Positions 61,401 to 64,000 of a stretch of DNA of 64,000 nt are shown here, piece by piece. Within the stretch, counting starts at the first letter, position 1, and the number at the start of each line of letters is the position of its first letter. Source of the DNA: Sediminicola sp. (lineage in GTDB: Bacteria > Bacteroidota > Bacteroidia > Flavobacteriales > Flavobacteriaceae); contig JAHEND010000035.1 of the NCBI GenBank assembly GCA_024643325.1, forward strand, positions 62,001 through 126,000, in the 5' to 3' direction. The notes under the pieces were generated by a model. The model was not told where the DNA came from and ran no database searches. It saw only the letters and a program-made list of their open reading frames with translations. The translations under genes and the position numbers were made by a program.

Positions 61401-62723
61401 ATGAAACATTTAAACAACTCCTCAAAAAAATCTTATTTGTTAGTGCCAATTCTGGTATTGGCATTTTGGTTTGGATCCATACATGAAGTGTGGAGTCAAA
61501 ATACGCCTTCTAAAGAAACTCAAAACTTTACAGAGTTTAAAGGCAAAATTCTAGATGCTCAAACTAAAAAAGTATTGGTTTTTGCTACTATCACTATTAA
61601 AGGGACCAACGCTAGTACGGTGTCTAATGCTCAAGGCGATTTTATACTTAAAGTGCCCAACAGTCTTTTAAAAAATGCTGTAGAGGTGTCTTTCTTAGGT
61701 TATGAAACCTTAACAAAACAACTAGACCTTAGAGCGTCTAACGATTTTAATTTAGCCTTAGAGCCAGTAGCTTTTGCTTTAAACGAAGTAGATTTAGTCA
61801 TTCCAAAAGACGCTAGGACCCTTGTAGAAGAGACTTTAGCTAGAAAAGGGGAGAATTATTTTAACAGTCCAACTTTAATGACAGCTTTCTACAGGGAAAC
61901 TATTAAGAAAAGAAGAAAGAATGTTTCCTTGTCAGAGGCAGTTGTATCTATCTATAAGAGTCCTTATATCTCTAATCGAAAAGATGACATTGCTCTATAC
62001 AAAGCAAGAAAAAGCACCGATTACACCAAACTAGATACCTTAGCACTAAAACTTCAAGGAGGTCCATTCAACACCTTGTATGTAGACGTCATGAAAAATC
62101 CTGAGTACTTATTTAGTGATTCTTATATGGACTTATACAAATTTAGCTATGGGACTGCGACAAGGGTGAACGAACAATTGGTTTATATTGTAAATTTTGA
62201 ACCTCGATCCTATGAAGCGGAACCACTGTTTAAAGGGCAGCTTTTTATAGATGTAGAACGCAAAATACTCACTAAGGCTATTTTCTCGCTGGATCTTTCC
62301 AACCCAAAAGAGGCTGCTAAACTTTTTGTAAAGAAAAAGCCTAAAAATGCCAATGTATGGCCCACCGATGTAGCCTACAGAGTTGATTATAGAGAAAAAG
62401 ACAATAAATGGTATTACGGATACAGCAACTTAGAACTCTCATTTAAAATTGATTGGAATGACAAATTATTCAATTCCGTCTATACCTTAAACTGTGAAAT
62501 GGCTATTACTGATTGGGAAAATACAGATAGGGAACAAATGCCAAAACGCAAGGACCTTCTTAGGACCTCTATGATCCTTACTGATGAAGCTGTTGGTTTT
62601 TCAGATCCAGATTTCTGGGGAAATTACAATATTATTGAGCCTGAAAAGTCCATAGAAAATGCCATTAAAAAAATAAGAAAGCAACTTTTAAAAGCCAAAG
62701 ATAAAGGCGTGGTAAACCCTTAA
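61401..62723 (+). CDS. exported carboxypeptidase-regulatory-like domain protein
   Basis: The 440-residue protein has a signal peptide or anchor (about 15-33), then a CarboxypepD_reg-like beta-sandwich (FKGKILDAQTKKVLVFATIT, SNAQGDFILKV, EVSFLGYETL; about 48-130) of the kind found at the N-terminus of TonB-dependent transporters. The following part (about 140-440) lacks a beta-barrel and looks like a soluble or peripheral envelope domain of unknown function. Its start lies just after the nested inverted repeat. The LD-carboxypeptidase gene follows after seven bases. Confidence 0.82.
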   Translation: MKHLNNSSKKSYLLVPILVLAFWFGSIHEVWSQNTPSKETQNFTEFKGKILDAQTKKVLVFATITIKGTNASTVSNAQGDFILKVPNSLLKNAVEVSFLGYETLTKQLDLRASNDFNLALEPVAFALNEVDLVIPKDARTLVEETLARKGENYFNSPTLMTAFYRETIKKRRKNVSLSEAVVSIYKSPYISNRKDDIALYKARKSTDYTKLDTLALKLQGGPFNTLYVDVMKNPEYLFSDSYMDLYKFSYGTATRVNEQLVYIVNFEPRSYEAEPLFKGQLFIDVERKILTKAIFSLDLSNPKEAAKLFVKKKPKNANVWPTDVAYRVDYREKDNKWYYGYSNLELSFKIDWNDKLFNSVYTLNCEMAITDWENTDREQMPKRKDLLRTSMILTDEAVGFSDPDFWGNYNIIEPEKSIENAIKKIRKQLLKAKDKGVVNP

Positions 62724-62730
62724 TGCATCT

Positions 62731-63771
62731 ATGATCAAAAGAAGACATTTTCTCTCTGGCTTACTATCAATTAGCGCCACAACATTACTAGCCAACACCG
62801 CTAAAACACCCAATATTACCAAGAAAAATCTATATCCAAAGCGTTTAGAAAAGGGACAAACTATAGGGTTAATCGCTCCTGGGTTCGCGGTGAGTCAGGA
62901 AAAAATGGCCCAAATAGTTTTTTTTATTGAGCAAAGTGGTTTTAAAGTATTTCAGACAGGAAGAATTGGTCAAGAGGGATATTTTAGCAATACGGATGAA
63001 CAAAGGGCACTAGATGTCATGGAAATGTTTTCTAATTCCAACGTAGACGCCATTTTATGTGCAAGAGGTGGTTATGGATGTACACGAATACTCGATTTAT
63101 TAGATTATAAAATCATTAAAAATAATCCTAAAATACTGTTGGGCTTTTCTGATGTGACTGCCCTAATCCAGGGAATATATTCAAAAACTGGTTTAATTGG
63201 GTTTCACGGACCGGTAGGTACCACCATAGAAAATCAATATGCGCTATCCTGCATTCAAGATTTGCTCATGAACCTTTCTGAGCAAACCACTATTAAACCT
63301 ATTAATTTAGAGGAAAGTCAATATAAATCAATTTCTGAATACCAAAGATACACCATCTATCCTGGAGTAGCCAAGGGCAAATTAATTGGAGGAAGCCTAA
63401 CGCTAATTACTGCACTAATAGGGACTCCCTATGAAATAGATTTTACAAACTGTATTGTTTGCATAGAAGATGTAGAGGAAAAACCCTACCGAATAGACAG
63501 AATGCTTACACAGTTACTCGGATCAAAAACATTTAAAGCAGCAGCAGGAATTGCCTTTGGGGTTTGTGCTGGCTGCGACACCGAAAAGAGTCAAGCTAAT
63601 TTCACGCTTAGAGAAGTCATTGAAAATAGAATAAGCCCATTAAAAATACCCGCAGCCTATGGATTATCATTTGGACATGTCCCAGATAATTGCACACTAC
63701 CCATAGGAGCACAATCTATTTTTAATGCAACTCATTTAGTGATCACCGTGGACGAGCCAGTTGTTACATAA
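62731..63771 (+). CDS. Tat-exported LD-carboxypeptidase (S66 family)
   Basis: The enzyme removes the terminal D-alanine from tetrapeptides in murein recycling. The 346-residue protein starts with a twin-arginine-type signal (MIKRRHFLSGLLSISATT) and has the S66 triad: Ser in LLGFSDVTALIQ near 141, Glu in CIEDVEEKPYRIDRM near 246 and His in SFGHVPDNCTLPIG near 314. Most LdcA enzymes are cytoplasmic, so the export signal points to action on periplasmic peptidoglycan or another peptide. It shares a transcript with the preceding envelope gene. Confidence 0.92.
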   Translation: MIKRRHFLSGLLSISATTLLANTAKTPNITKKNLYPKRLEKGQTIGLIAPGFAVSQEKMAQIVFFIEQSGFKVFQTGRIGQEGYFSNTDEQRALDVMEMFSNSNVDAILCARGGYGCTRILDLLDYKIIKNNPKILLGFSDVTALIQGIYSKTGLIGFHGPVGTTIENQYALSCIQDLLMNLSEQTTIKPINLEESQYKSISEYQRYTIYPGVAKGKLIGGSLTLITALIGTPYEIDFTNCIVCIEDVEEKPYRIDRMLTQLLGSKTFKAAAGIAFGVCAGCDTEKSQANFTLREVIENRISPLKIPAAYGLSFGHVPDNCTLPIGAQSIFNATHLVITVDEPVVT

Positions 63772-63814
63772 TCGCTACAATTATCACAAAGTATATAATA
63801 GGATCTTAGAATAA

Positions 63815-64000
63815 CTAATTGGCTACCTCGCTTATAAATTTAATGCGGTACAATCTGAGCTCCTCTTCTTCATAATCACCATCAAAGGCCTCATTAGCTA
63901 TTTCAATATCATCTGAATCAGATTGTAAAAAATAGTCATGTAATTCCTCTTGTTGGTCTTCATCTAAAATTTCATCTAACCAGTACCCCAAGTTTAATTT
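63815..64000 (-). CDS. 3' end of an unknown acidic protein
   Basis: The last 61 codons of a minus-strand gene enter from the right edge. The visible sequence is strongly acidic (WLDEILDEDQQEELHDYFLQ, DGDYEEEELRLYRIKFISEV) and ends in a TAG at 63815-63817. I do not recognise the family; the compact ending RLYRIKFISEVAN looks conserved. It faces the LD-carboxypeptidase gene with 43 bases between stops. The frame is open to the window edge without interruption, which supports coding status. Confidence 0.6.
   Translation of the reverse strand, partial: KLNLGYWLDEILDEDQQEELHDYFLQSDSDDIEIANEAFDGDYEEEELRLYRIKFISEVAN

Overview
The window reads as a stretch of core chromosome from a marine-type member of the Bacteroidota, most probably family Flavobacteriaceae. 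The signs are an AT-rich composition (roughly 40% GC by eye), many -7 promoter boxes of the TAnnTTTG type, scarcity of Shine-Dalgarno sequences, a bifunctional aspartokinase/homoserine dehydrogenase, a gamma/tau subunit without zinc cysteines, a GIN-domain adhesin locus, a bacillithiol gene (bshC) and typical Flavobacteriia gene order (pyrG-yidC, pyrR-pyrB-x-rnz). I see no tRNA or rRNA genes, CRISPR arrays, insertion sequences or prophage. The only recognised RNA gene is RNase P RNA.

Layout. 1-5.6 kb: the 3' end of clpC and its terminator, then the thrABC operon behind a threonine-rich leader peptide. 5.6-8.1 kb (minus): a secreted PqqB-like metallo-beta-lactamase-fold protein and a secreted aminopeptidase P. 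8.2-11.2 kb (plus): gcvT, an NAD-dependent epimerase-like gene, phhB-type dehydratase and yebC. 11.3-14.1 kb (minus): acyltransferase, kdsB and a RecD-like helicase. 14.2-19 kb (plus): a pilin-like protein, DUF3822 gene, rsmD, RNase P RNA on the opposite strand, dnaX and miaE. 19-30 kb (minus): ppk1, pdxH, the pyrR-pyrB-x-rnz cluster, rpsA, cmk and lon.

30.2-33.3 kb (plus): an ECF sigma factor, a probable anti-sigma factor and two surface or periplasmic repeat proteins. This is the clearest accessory-type regulatory locus. 33.3-37.7 kb: an MFS transporter, a lipoprotein with a short collagen-like motif, two tandem msrB genes (one exported, one cytoplasmic) and lpdA. 37.8-43.6 kb: aroQ, xerD, a GH13 glucosidase, an exported M20 amidohydrolase and a second ECF sigma factor with a membrane-protein partner. 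43.7-55.1 kb: acyltransferase, a NUDIX hydrolase and a lipoprotein cyclophilin that share the four bases of their start region, mnmA, yidC, pyrG, a DUF3820 gene, a Tat-exported TIM-barrel protein, a LysM/periplasmic-binding fusion and guaA. 55.1-64 kb: a flavin-binding oxidase-like protein, a PLP decarboxylase with bshC, then M14 peptidase, a carboxypeptidase-regulatory-like protein and a Tat-type LD-carboxypeptidase, ending in the 3' end of an unknown acidic protein.

The genes are mainly metabolism (threonine, pyrimidine, GMP, one-carbon), translation and RNA processing, and envelope maintenance. The points most worth following are the threonine leader with a second abutting micro-ORF, the nested inverted repeat at 61314-61393, the back-to-back start codons at 45178-45181, the sigma/anti-sigma/adhesin locus, and several promoters so close to start codons that their transcripts should be leaderless.
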